This document shows, in pieces, positions 48,612-56,769 of a stretch of DNA of 56,922 bases (within the stretch, counting starts at the first letter, position 1; each line of letters begins with the position of its first letter). Made by a program: the position numbers and the translations under genes. Below the pieces are notes generated by a model that worked only from the letters and a program-made list of their open reading frames with translations, did no database searches and was not told the DNA's origin. The DNA is from an uncultured Lentisphaerota bacterium (lineage in GTDB: Bacteria; Verrucomicrobiota; Lentisphaeria; Oligosphaerales; CAITYL01), in the NCBI GenBank assembly GCA_903896595.1, contig CAITYL010000170.1, positions 1 through 56,922 on the forward strand, in the 5' to 3' direction.

Positions 48612-50138
48612 ATGCGCTATCTAATCTACTCCCGCGTCTCCCCCAAGGGATCCAGCTTCGGCGCCAGCGAAACCACCGTGGCGGACCAGGCCCGCGACTG
48701 CCGGGCCGGGGTGCTCTGCCGCGACCCCGCCGCCACCTTCGCGGAACCCGTCATCGACGAACTGTTTTCCGGCGCCACCGACAACCGCCCCGGTTACCGC
48801 CGCATCCTGGCGGACCTGGAAGCGGGCGCCCCGGACTGGGATGTGCTCGTCGTCCGCCACCTCGACCGGCTGGGCCGCTCCGTCTCCGACCTTTGCAAGA
48901 TCGTCAAGCTATTGGAATCCGCCGGCAAGGGCTTGGTCGTGCAGGCCCAGGGCATCGACACCACCACCCCCGGCGGCCGGATGGTGTTGTTCGTCCTCTC
49001 CGCCGTCAGCCAATGGGAACGGGAAATGATTTCGGAAAGGATCTCCATGAAGACCCGCGCCATTGCCGAGGGCGGGGGCTGGACCGCTGGCAACGTCCCC
49101 CCCGGCTATCTGCGCCGGGGCAAGCGCGATAACATGCTGGTGGTTGACCCTGCCACCGCCCCCGCCATCCGCGCCATGTTTGAGGCGTTCGCGTCCGGGC
49201 AGGGCATCGCCGCCGCCGTCAAGGCCGTAGGCCGCCCCCGGTCTCGCTGCTACGAAATGGCCCGGAATCCCGTCTATATCGGCATGATCCCCTGTGGCAA
49301 GGAAACCTACCGGGGCAAACAGGAGCCGCTTATCACCCGCACCCTATGGGACGCCGTGCAATCGCGCCTGCCCGCCGAAAAACACGCCCCCCGGCCCAAT
49401 GCGCAGAAGGCGCGTCTCTACCTGCTGGCCGGAGTGATCCGCTGTTGGAAGTGCGGTTCCGTTATGTCCCCATACTCATCCAGGGGCAGGGGCGGCAAAC
49501 AGTACACCTATTACCAGTGCGGCAATACTCCCACGTGCCACAACCGGGTAAAGGCCGACACCATGGAAGCGCTGGCCTTCCAGGCCGTCAAGGAAGCCAC
49601 CTACACCCCGGAATCCGTGGCGAAAGTTGTAGCCGCCCTGCAAAAGCGCAAGGCAACAGCCATGCAGCAGACCACTCCGGAGATAGCCGAACTCAGGCGG
49701 AAAGCCGATGCGCTGGCCCGGACCCGCGCGAACCTTACCCGCGCCATGACGGACGGAGTTATTACCAAAGCCAACGCGGCGGAATGGAACATCAGTTTTG
49801 GCGAATGCACCCAGGAACAAGCCAACGTCAAAGCCCGGATCGAACTGCTCACCCTGCGCGCCGGTGGTAAGGACTGCCCCTATGACGCCGCCATTGAATA
49901 CGCCAGGGCACTTCCCGGCGTGTCCAAGGAAGTGTGCCAACTAGAAAACGACCCCGAGGCGCTCCGCCGGTTCTATCAACTCCAAATAAAAACCGCCACC
50001 CCTTTAGAGGATGGCGGTCTTGAGATAGTCTACACCGGCGGCCCGGCGGTTAGACTATCGAATGGGATGGTGGAGCATATCGGGCTCGAACCGATGACCT
50101 CCTGCATGCCATGCAGGCGCTCTAGCCAACTGAGCTAA
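48612..50138 (+). CDS. Large serine integrase
   Basis: A 508-residue recombinase for integration and excision. The N-terminal resolvase domain starts YSRVS with nucleophile S10, and has HLDRLGRS with the catalytic arginines and QWEREMISERI. The middle is a recombinase domain (NPVYIGMIPCG). A zinc ribbon follows (CWKCG ... YYQCG ... TCHNRV), then a coiled coil (about 390-440). The last 24 codons run through the tRNA-Ala gene, and the stop at 50136-50138 lies in the tRNA 5' part. So the C-terminus depends on the integration site. Confidence 0.9.
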   Translation: MRYLIYSRVSPKGSSFGASETTVADQARDCRAGVLCRDPAATFAEPVIDELFSGATDNRPGYRRILADLEAGAPDWDVLVVRHLDRLGRSVSDLCKIVKLLESAGKGLVVQAQGIDTTTPGGRMVLFVLSAVSQWEREMISERISMKTRAIAEGGGWTAGNVPPGYLRRGKRDNMLVVDPATAPAIRAMFEAFASGQGIAAAVKAVGRPRSRCYEMARNPVYIGMIPCGKETYRGKQEPLITRTLWDAVQSRLPAEKHAPRPNAQKARLYLLAGVIRCWKCGSVMSPYSSRGRGGKQYTYYQCGNTPTCHNRVKADTMEALAFQAVKEATYTPESVAKVVAALQKRKATAMQQTTPEIAELRRKADALARTRANLTRAMTDGVITKANAAEWNISFGECTQEQANVKARIELLTLRAGGKDCPYDAAIEYARALPGVSKEVCQLENDPEALRRFYQLQIKTATPLEDGGLEIVYTGGPAVRLSNGMVEHIGLEPMTSCMPCRRSSQLS

Positions 50139-50144
50139 TGCCCC
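50068..50144 (-). tRNA. tRNA-Ala(GGC), prophage attachment gene
   Basis: A 77-nt clover-leaf including encoded CCA: acceptor GGGGCAT/ATGCTCC, D arm GCTC...GAGC, anticodon stem CCTGC/GCAGG with loop ATGGCAT (anticodon GGC), T stem ATCGG/CCGAT with TTCGAGC, discriminator A. Its 3' end faces the integrase and prophage, which is the normal order for a phage in a tRNA gene. It is intact here. Confidence 0.95.
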
Positions 50145-50166
50145 AAGCGGGTGAAAACAGATTCGT

Positions 50167-50194
50167 AAAATAGCACGGGGATCGGCGGCTGCAA
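50167..50194 (-). promoter_or_regulatory. Likely tRNA promoter
   Basis: TTGCAG - 16 bp - TATTTT upstream of the tRNA 5' end on the minus strand. Confidence 0.45.
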
Positions 50195-50211
50195 GACGGG
50201 GGTTGACATTA

Positions 50212-50288
50212 TTTTTTCATGGTTCAGGGGGCGGGGGGGGACAGGGAAAACGGCGGGGGACAAGCGTTCCCCCTGAACCCTGAAAAAA
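50212..50288. terminator. Long hairpin in host gap
   Basis: TTTTTTCA-T-GGTTCAGGGGG pairs with CCCCCTGAACC-C-TGAAAAAA around a G-rich loop. A-tract and T-tract on each side could make it a two-way terminator between the tRNA and the porin gene. Confidence 0.5.
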
Positions 50289-50332
50289 GAGGCCCCGGCC
50301 GCGCCGAGGGGGTGGGGCGCGCGGCCGGGGCC
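50284..50332 (-). terminator. Terminator of the porin gene
   Basis: GGCCCCGGCCGCGC and its complement at 50319-50332 form a 14-bp stem. On the minus strand it is followed by TCTTTTTT. It ends the 50359-51228 transcript. Confidence 0.8.
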
Positions 50333-50358
50333 GGGGTGGCGGGTTGTGCGGGATGCGC

Positions 50359-51228
50359 TTAGAACGAATAGGAGAGGCGGGCGCCGAACACGGACTGGTC
50401 ACCGCTCTGCCAGCTGTTGGCGGCTTCGCGCAGGTCGTTGTCCAAGATGTAGGAGTATTTGTAGTACACCGAGGCGACCAGGGTGTCGGTGATGTTGTAG
50501 TTCACCGTGGCGCCCAGACCGAGATCGGCGAAGCCGCTTTGGTCGACGCCATAATAGAACTGGCTTTCGTTGCCGTCGTTCCAGCCGACACTGGCGCCGA
50601 GGTTGAGGCTGACCTTGTCAATCAACTGGAAGGTGTGTCCGACGCCGGCGTTGAGGTACCAGCCATCCGCCTCATCCACATCGTAATAGGCGCTGACGGC
50701 GGGGGTGAGCCAGAGGTCGGGCAGGGCGACGGTGGCGAAGAACTCCTTGGTGTTGTTGCAGACCGGATTGTTGGGGAAGGCGTACCAGATGAAGCCGCCG
50801 GTCAGGGACAGGCTTTTGACCACGGGCAGGTCGGCGAAGACATAGTTATAGGACCCGGTGTAATCCACCTCGGAGAAGTTATTCTCCCGGTTGGCGCCCC
50901 AGTCGCTGGTGGCGTAATTGCCCCACACATTCAGGCTCAAGCCCTTCCAGGAGGCGGTGGCGCTGGGCTGAACGGCGGCATCGGGGTTTTGCAGGATGCC
51001 GCGCCAGACGTAGCGGCTGACCACGTCGGCCGTGGTGTTGAACGCCACCGGGAACGGTTCGTCCTTGGCCAGGGCGGGGGCGGCGGGCGCCTCGGAGGTG
51101 GCGGTGGGGGCGAGAGTGAGGCCCGGGGCGGCGGCCTCTTCGGCGTGGGCGGCCAGGCCCAGAGCGCCCAGGAACAGGGCGGGGGCCAGGGCGGCGCGGG
51201 CGATGGAGCGTTGCAGTTTACGGTTCAT
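50359..51228 (-). CDS. TorF/Gcw_chp-like outer-membrane beta-barrel protein
   Basis: A 289-residue protein from the ATG at 51228 with GGAGAG upstream. A signal peptide (MNRKLQRSIARAALAPALFLGALGLAAHA) is followed by a Pro/Ala linker. Then come the family pattern TADVVSRYVWRGI, AVQPSATASWKGLSLNVWGNYATSD and repeated aromatic beta strands ending in a C-terminal F (GARLSYSF), the barrel signal for outer-membrane insertion. A porin-like role is likely. Its promoter carries a sigma-54 site, and the sigma-54 activator is divergent next door. Confidence 0.8.
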   Translation of the reverse strand: MNRKLQRSIARAALAPALFLGALGLAAHAEEAAAPGLTLAPTATSEAPAAPALAKDEPFPVAFNTTADVVSRYVWRGILQNPDAAVQPSATASWKGLSLNVWGNYATSDWGANRENNFSEVDYTGSYNYVFADLPVVKSLSLTGGFIWYAFPNNPVCNNTKEFFATVALPDLWLTPAVSAYYDVDEADGWYLNAGVGHTFQLIDKVSLNLGASVGWNDGNESQFYYGVDQSGFADLGLGATVNYNITDTLVASVYYKYSYILDNDLREAANSWQSGDQSVFGARLSYSF

Positions 51229-51313
51229 GGCGGGTCTCTCCTGATGGTTATGGATGCAGGGTGGTGAATCACTCGGGGCCGCCGGACGGTCCGGCTTCAT
51301 GGGTATGGATGTT

Positions 51314-51329
51314 AGCAGTGTCTGTGCCA
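51314..51329 (-). promoter_or_regulatory. Sigma-54 (-24/-12) promoter for the porin
   Basis: TGGCAC-N5-CTGCT on the minus strand, with GG and GC exactly 10 bases apart and one mismatch to the TTGC consensus. It lies 86 bases upstream of the porin start. AT-rich DNA further upstream (51335-51390) could hold activator sites. Confidence 0.65.
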
Positions 51330-51544
51330 TGAGCTTTTTTTAGTTCATAATATATTTGTTTTAAATAATTAAAGAATATTTAAGTTGGTTATGAAGGCGG
51401 CGATTGGCGGGGCGGAGTTGTCTTTTGGCCGGCAAGTGGTACGTTTTTGTTCTGATCACGTCTCGTCGTTGTTTGGGGTGCGCGGGTTGCCGCGCGGCGG
51501 CGGGGATAATGACAATGGCGGCCGCCACGGGAGGCTGGATACCG

Positions 51545-53101
51545 ATGGACGCGAAAACAGCGGCGGAACAGGTCGAAACCCGGTTTTCACCGGAGCAACT
51601 GGCCCTGCTGGCCAAGATTGCGCTGCATTTGGCGCCGGCGGAGGACCTGGGGGCGGCGTTGCCGCAGGTTTTGGAGTGGTTGGCGCAAAAATGTGCCATG
51701 TCCCGCGGGGTGATCGCCCTAATGAACGAGGATGGCAGTGAGTTGCAGGCGGCGATCACGGTCAGCGGCATTTCCGCGGCCAGCTCCGGCAAGATGCGGT
51801 ACCGGCCCGGCGAGGGGATCACCGGCACGGTGTTTGCCGAGGGGCAGCCGTTGTATGTGCCGGACGTGGCGAGCGACCCGCGGTTTTTGGACCGTTCCGG
51901 ACTGCGCCGGGGCGGGGCGGGGACGGCGGGGCGTGAGCCGTTGTCCTTTTTCTGTGTGCCAATCCGGTGCGGCGACGTGCGGGTGGGCACCCTGTCGGTG
52001 GACAAGCGCCAGGCCCTGATCCGGGACGCCGACCAGGAATTGGCGTTCCTGCAAGAGGTGACGGTGCTGCTGGCGCCGTTCGTCCAGCGGCGGCGGTTGG
52101 AAGACCGGTTGACGCTGTTTCAGCGGGCCCGCGAACCCGGCGGCGCGTTTTCCAAGCTGATCGGCAAGTCCAATCTGGTCATGGAGGTGCAGAAACTGAT
52201 CTCCAAGGTGGCGGGGACCTCGACCACGGTGCTGCTGACCGGCGAGACGGGCACCGGCAAGGGGGTGGCGGCGGAGGTGATTCACCAGCTCAGTCCGCGG
52301 GCCAATCACCCGTTTGTGGAAGTCAATTGCGGTGCCATTCCCGAGAGCCTGTTGGAAAGCGAGTTGTTCGGCCATGAAAAGGGGGCGTTCACCGGCGCCC
52401 TGCAGCGGCGGGCCGGGGTGTTGGAGCGCGCGGGTGAGGGCACGGTGTTTCTGGACGAGATCGGCGAGTTGCCCCTGGCCGCCCAGACCCGGCTGCTGCG
52501 CGTGCTGCAAAACCGTGAGTTTGAACGCGTCGGCGGCAACACCACCCTGCGTTTCAAGGCCCGCATCATCACCGCCACCAACCGTGATTTGGAAGCGGCG
52601 GTGCAGGCGGGGACGTTCCGCGCCGACCTGTTCTATCGCCTGCATGTGTTTCCCATCAACCTGCCGCCCCTGCGCGAACGTGGCAAGGCGGACATCATGT
52701 TGCTGGCGGATTTTTTCTGCCAGTCGTTTTCGCACGCCATGGGGCGCGAGATCACCCGCATGGACACGCCGGCGATTGACATGCTCACCTCCTACCATTG
52801 GCCGGGCAATGTCCGCGAGCTGGAAAATGTATTGGAGCGCGCCGTGCTGTTGGCCGATGCCGGGGTCATTCACGGCCATCATCTGCCGCCGTCCCTGCAG
52901 CTCAACCGTTATGCGGCGCGCCAGGAAACGCGGGGCGACTTCATGACCCTGGTGCGCGGGTTTGAGGCGGAACTGATCACCGACGCGCTCAAGGACAGCC
53001 GGGGGAATCAGTCGGAGGCCGCCCGGCGGCTCGGGCTGACCAAGCGCATCATTCAGTACAAGATCCGCAACCTGGGCATTGACTACCAGCGCTTCCACTG
53101 A
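51545..53101 (+). CDS. Sigma-54-dependent transcriptional activator (GAF-AAA+-Fis)
   Basis: A 518-residue protein. I chose the ATG at 51545 (MDAKTAAEQVETRFSPEQL) because GGGAGG lies just before it. A GAF sensor (about 20-190) precedes the AAA+ module: Walker A GETGTGKG (about 233-240), the sigma-54-contact loop GAFTGA (about 280), Walker B VFLDEIGEL, and WPGNVRELENVLERAV. The Fis-type helix-turn-helix (NQSEAARRLGLTKRIIQYKIRNLG) is near the end. No response-regulator receiver is present, so a ligand at the GAF domain probably controls it, as in NifA/FhlA types. Confidence 0.9.
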   Translation: MDAKTAAEQVETRFSPEQLALLAKIALHLAPAEDLGAALPQVLEWLAQKCAMSRGVIALMNEDGSELQAAITVSGISAASSGKMRYRPGEGITGTVFAEGQPLYVPDVASDPRFLDRSGLRRGGAGTAGREPLSFFCVPIRCGDVRVGTLSVDKRQALIRDADQELAFLQEVTVLLAPFVQRRRLEDRLTLFQRAREPGGAFSKLIGKSNLVMEVQKLISKVAGTSTTVLLTGETGTGKGVAAEVIHQLSPRANHPFVEVNCGAIPESLLESELFGHEKGAFTGALQRRAGVLERAGEGTVFLDEIGELPLAAQTRLLRVLQNREFERVGGNTTLRFKARIITATNRDLEAAVQAGTFRADLFYRLHVFPINLPPLRERGKADIMLLADFFCQSFSHAMGREITRMDTPAIDMLTSYHWPGNVRELENVLERAVLLADAGVIHGHHLPPSLQLNRYAARQETRGDFMTLVRGFEAELITDALKDSRGNQSEAARRLGLTKRIIQYKIRNLGIDYQRFH

Positions 53102-53163
53102 CGCGATTGTTTTCGGGGGTGGTGGCGTAATATTGAGCGGATACTTATGGAGGGTGATTCAGT

Positions 53164-54663
53164 ATGAAATTGCGCGTCCTCAACGGTCCCCAGCAGGGAC
53201 ACCTTTTTGAGCTTGCCAAGCCCCGGTTCACCATCGGCCGGGACGCGGAAAACGACTTGGTGCTGACCGACGGGGTGTCCCGGCGCCACTGCGCGATTGC
53301 CGTTGAAGGCGGCGTGCTGGTGATTGAAGACTTGCACAGCACCAACGGGGTGCGTGTCAACGGGCAAAAGATCACGGACCTGCGTCCGCTCAAGGCGGGC
53401 GACCATGTGGGGATCGGCAATTACGTCCTGCTGGTGATGACGGGTGACGAGGTGACGGAGCCCGTGGCTTCGGTGGCGCCGGGCGAGACGCCGGATGCCG
53501 CCGCAGGCGGGAGTGCGACTTGGGTGAAAGCGCTGGTCGTGGTTCTGCTTTTGGCTTTGGCCGGGGCGGGTGGATGGTGGTTTGCGTGGGGCCCGGGAGC
53601 CCGGCAACTGGCCCCGGCGGCTGTGACGCCCGCGCCGGCGTCCGGTCCGGTGGCGACCCCCCCGGTGGCCCCGGAAGCGTCCCCGGTTCCCGCCGTGATT
53701 CCGGAAACCCCGCCCCCGCCGGCCGCGCCGGCGGCCGCTGACGCCGTGCCCGCAGGCACCATCGCTCCCGCGGACGACCAGGCGCCGCCGCTGATGGCGG
53801 TGGTGGCCAGTGAACCGGTCGGCGCCACCGTGAGCGTGGATGGCGAGCCGCGCGGGGTTACCCCGGCCTTTCTGCGCAATCTGACGCCCGGCCGCCACAC
53901 CATTACCCTGACCTTGCCCGGTTACGAGGAGTTGACCCGCCAGATCCAGGCGCCCCTGGCCCTGCCGGACCGCCCGTACGAGTTGCGTCAGCTTCCCGGC
54001 ACGGTTCGCATCACTTCCGATCCCATTGGCGCCAGCGTCCGCTTTGGCGCCCGGGTGTTGGGGCAGACGCCGCTTCTGCTGGCTCCCGGGCAGTTGCCGC
54101 CGTTTGTGTGCGAACTCCGCATTGCCGCGGACGGGTATGAGCCGGTCAAGGTCAAGGCGCAGGCCAGTGAGTCGCGGCCGGAACAAGTCAATGTGATCTT
54201 GAAGAGCAAGTTGGGCAGCTTGTCGGTCACGTCGGTGCCCGATGGGTGCGATGTGTTTGTCGGTGACACCTTCATGGGCCGGACGGCGGCGGGTGACGAG
54301 GTGTCGCGCCAGTCCCAGCCCCTGGTCATTTCCGGATTGCCCGAGGGCGATTATGAGCTCAAGGTGGTTCATCCACTGGGAGGTGCCGGGGCACGGGAAA
54401 AACATACGGTTCAGATCACGCGTGGCCGGACGAAGGCGGAAACGGTCCGCCTGTGGGTGCGGGACACGGAAGTGCTCCTCACGGACGGCACCAAGCATTA
54501 CGGCATGCGGGTCGAGGTCAACACGTACGGCGACATTGTGTTGGCGATTTCGCCGAAAAAACAGGAACGTTTCCTCAAACCGCAAATCCAGCGGATCGCG
54601 CCGGTGACCCCTGAAATGGCCCGGCGTCTGCCGCCGCCGCCCTCCGACGCCGTGGCGCCCTAG
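53164..54663 (+). CDS. FHA domain membrane protein with PEGA repeats
   Basis: A 499-residue protein. Residues 1-95 are a forkhead-associated domain that reads phosphothreonine: FTIGRDAENDLVL, SRRHCAI, LHSTNGVRVNG. A transmembrane helix follows (about 120-138, WVKALVVVLLLALAGAGGWWF), then a Pro/Ala linker (150-215), and about three PEGA units (ASEPVGATVSVDGEPRG, SDPIGASVRFGARVLGQTP, SVPDGCDVFVGDTFMG). The N-terminus is probably cytoplasmic. Good GGAGGG ribosome site upstream. Phospho-signalling at the envelope is likely. Confidence 0.85.
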   Translation: MKLRVLNGPQQGHLFELAKPRFTIGRDAENDLVLTDGVSRRHCAIAVEGGVLVIEDLHSTNGVRVNGQKITDLRPLKAGDHVGIGNYVLLVMTGDEVTEPVASVAPGETPDAAAGGSATWVKALVVVLLLALAGAGGWWFAWGPGARQLAPAAVTPAPASGPVATPPVAPEASPVPAVIPETPPPPAAPAAADAVPAGTIAPADDQAPPLMAVVASEPVGATVSVDGEPRGVTPAFLRNLTPGRHTITLTLPGYEELTRQIQAPLALPDRPYELRQLPGTVRITSDPIGASVRFGARVLGQTPLLLAPGQLPPFVCELRIAADGYEPVKVKAQASESRPEQVNVILKSKLGSLSVTSVPDGCDVFVGDTFMGRTAAGDEVSRQSQPLVISGLPEGDYELKVVHPLGGAGAREKHTVQITRGRTKAETVRLWVRDTEVLLTDGTKHYGMRVEVNTYGDIVLAISPKKQERFLKPQIQRIAPVTPEMARRLPPPPSDAVAP

Positions 54664-54682
54664 CACCAGTAACCTTAAATCC

Positions 54683-54795
54683 TTCACCACGAAGGCGCGA
54701 AGGACGCGAAGTGTGATCGAAGAGTTTCAATGGCAAACCCAGCTCAAAAAAATATCTTCGATTGATCTTCGTGCTCTTCGTGACTTCGTGGTGAA
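54683..54795. repeat. Intergenic inverted-repeat element
   Basis: TTCACCACGAAG at 54683-54694 and CTTCGTGGTGAA at 54784-54795 are a perfect 12-bp inverted repeat, with more CGAAG/CTTCG units inside. A small hairpin repeat of a kind seen scattered in several bacterial groups. Confidence 0.65.
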
Positions 54796-54813
54796 TCCGA
54801 ACGTTTACGTGTT

Positions 54814-56658
54814 ATGAGCATGATCCGCATTTTGCCGGCTGAGATCGCCAACCGCATCGCGGCGGGCGAGGTGGTTGAGCGGCCGGCATCGGTGGTGAAA
54901 GAGCTGGTGGAGAATGCGCTCGACGCCGGCGCGCGCCGGATTCGGATCACGGCGCGCGACGGCGGCCGTTCCCTGGTGCAGGTGCTCGATGACGGGTGCG
55001 GCATGGACCGCGATGATGCCCTGCTGTGTTTGGAAGCGCACGCCACCAGCAAAATCCGCGCCGCGGCGGACATTGAGCACATTGCCACGCTCGGGTTCCG
55101 CGGTGAAGCGGTGCCCAGCATCGCGTCGGTCAGCCGGTTTCATCTGCAGACCCGGCGGGCGGAAGATTTGGCCGGGAGTGAGCTGTGGATCGAGGGCGGG
55201 GTGCTGCGCGATGTCCGCGACTGGGGCGGCGCTCCCGGCACCAGCGTGCGGGTTGGCCAGCTGTTCTACAATGTCCCCGGCCGCCGGAAATTTCTGCGCA
55301 GCGCGGCCACCGAGGCCGAACACCTGCTGGAGACCGTGCTGCTGCAGGCCCTGGCCCATCCGGACGTCGGTTTTGAACTGGTTCAAGATGAGAAGTCCGT
55401 GATCGAGGCGCCGGCGGGGACGGAGGTGGCGGCGCGCGTGGCCTTGCTGCTTGGGCGCGACACCTACGCCGCCATGATTCCCATTGACTATGAAGAGGGC
55501 GGCATTCGCGTGTCCGGGTTCACCGCCCGGCCGGGACTGACCCGGGCCAGTCGCCGGGAACAGCGGTTTTTTGTCAACGGCCGGCCGGCCGCGGCGGAAA
55601 GCATTTACGGCGGCTTGCGGGACGCCTATCAGACCCTGGTGATGAAGGGGCGGTATCCGCCGGCCGTGCTTTATCTTGACCTGGCGCCCGAACGGGTGGA
55701 TGTGAATGTGCATCCGGCCAAGCGCGAGGTGCGTTTCCGTGAGGGCATGATGGTCGGCCAGGTGGTGGCGGCCGCCGTGCGCCGCGCCTTGCGCGCCCTG
55801 GCGGCGGAGCCGGTGGCGGTACCGCTCCGGCCCGCGCCGCCGCCGTTGACGCTGTCCCCGCCGCCCCAGCAGGCGCCGCTGCCGTTCCCCACGCCCGCGA
55901 TGCCGGTCCTGCCGCCACGCCCGCTGATTCGCGCCTTGAGCGGCGTGGGGACTGCCGATGGCGGTGCCTGCCCCGCTGCCGCGTCACCGCCTTCTCCGCC
56001 GCCGTCCGGGGCCGGGGGGGCGGTGCCGGCTCATGTGCCGTTGGCCGGCGTCTCGCCGTCCAGCGCCACCCGCGCCGAAATTCGTGCCTTGCGGGTGCTG
56101 GGCAGCTTCCGCCAGTTGTATCTGGTGGCCGAAGGGCCCCATGGTCTGGTGTTGCTGGACCAGCACGCCGCCCATGAGCGCATCCTGTTTGAACGGCTGC
56201 TGCGTCGGGCCGAAGGCGAGCCCGTGCCGTCACAGCCGTTGCTGTTTCAGGTGACCGTTGATCTGGCGCCGGCGGATGCCGCGCTACTGCGCCAGAGCCT
56301 GGAGGCGTTCACCCGGCTCGGGTTCGGCCTTGAGCCGTTTGGCGGCAACACGGTGCTGGTCACGGCCATGCCATCGGGGTTTCCCCGGGAGAATTTGGCC
56401 GGCCTGTTGCGCGATATTTTGGATGATCTGCGCCAAAATTCCGGGGGAACGGCGTCCCGGCTCGACCTGGTGCGGCTGGCGCAAGCCGCGTGCAAGCACG
56501 CGGTCAAGGCGGAAGATCCGCTCACGTCCGCTGAAATCGACCGGTTGCTGGAAGATTTGGCGGCGGCCGAGATGCCCTACACCTGTCCCCATGGCCGGCC
56601 GGTGATGATCACCTTGCCGCCGTCCGAACTGGAGCGGCGTTTCGGTCGGCGCACTTGA
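54814..56658 (+). CDS. mutL: DNA mismatch repair protein MutL
   Basis: A 614-residue protein. The GHKL ATPase is clear: ANRIAAGEVVERPASVVKELVENALDAGA, DDGCGMDRDDA, ATSKI, LGFRGEA. RPAAAESIY, DVNVHPAKREVRF and a Pro-rich linker (about 330-410) follow. The C-terminal domain has DQHAAHERILFE (about 449-460), the metal-binding endonuclease motif, and CPHGRP (about 590), so this is a nicking MutL as in MutH-less bacteria. Start 54814 or 54820 (both ATG). The gene is host. Confidence 0.95.
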   Translation: MSMIRILPAEIANRIAAGEVVERPASVVKELVENALDAGARRIRITARDGGRSLVQVLDDGCGMDRDDALLCLEAHATSKIRAAADIEHIATLGFRGEAVPSIASVSRFHLQTRRAEDLAGSELWIEGGVLRDVRDWGGAPGTSVRVGQLFYNVPGRRKFLRSAATEAEHLLETVLLQALAHPDVGFELVQDEKSVIEAPAGTEVAARVALLLGRDTYAAMIPIDYEEGGIRVSGFTARPGLTRASRREQRFFVNGRPAAAESIYGGLRDAYQTLVMKGRYPPAVLYLDLAPERVDVNVHPAKREVRFREGMMVGQVVAAAVRRALRALAAEPVAVPLRPAPPPLTLSPPPQQAPLPFPTPAMPVLPPRPLIRALSGVGTADGGACPAAASPPSPPPSGAGGAVPAHVPLAGVSPSSATRAEIRALRVLGSFRQLYLVAEGPHGLVLLDQHAAHERILFERLLRRAEGEPVPSQPLLFQVTVDLAPADAALLRQSLEAFTRLGFGLEPFGGNTVLVTAMPSGFPRENLAGLLRDILDDLRQNSGGTASRLDLVRLAQAACKHAVKAEDPLTSAEIDRLLEDLAAAEMPYTCPHGRPVMITLPPSELERRFGRRT

Positions 56659-56707
56659 AAAAATAAAGAAAACGGCTACTGTATGAGTGAGGTCGTCAAC
56701 GACCTCA

Positions 56708-56756
56708 GGCCTTGGCCAGTTTCCCCCTCCTCTTCCCCCTGGCCAAGGCCCTTTTT
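56708..56756 (+). terminator. Intrinsic terminator after mutL
   Basis: GGCCTTGGCCAG and CTGGCCAAGGCC form a 12-bp stem followed by CTTTTT. It ends the mutL transcript. Confidence 0.9.
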
Positions 56757-56769
56757 GTGCCCATAACTC

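Noticed and set aside
51719..53098. 459-residue minus-strand ORF
   Set aside because: Fully antisense to the sigma-54 activator, whose motifs are beyond doubt; H/Q/R/P-rich shadow.
53083..54690. 535-residue minus-strand ORF
   Set aside because: Antisense to the FHA/PEGA gene, with Arg/His/Gly repeats typical of reversed GC-rich coding DNA.
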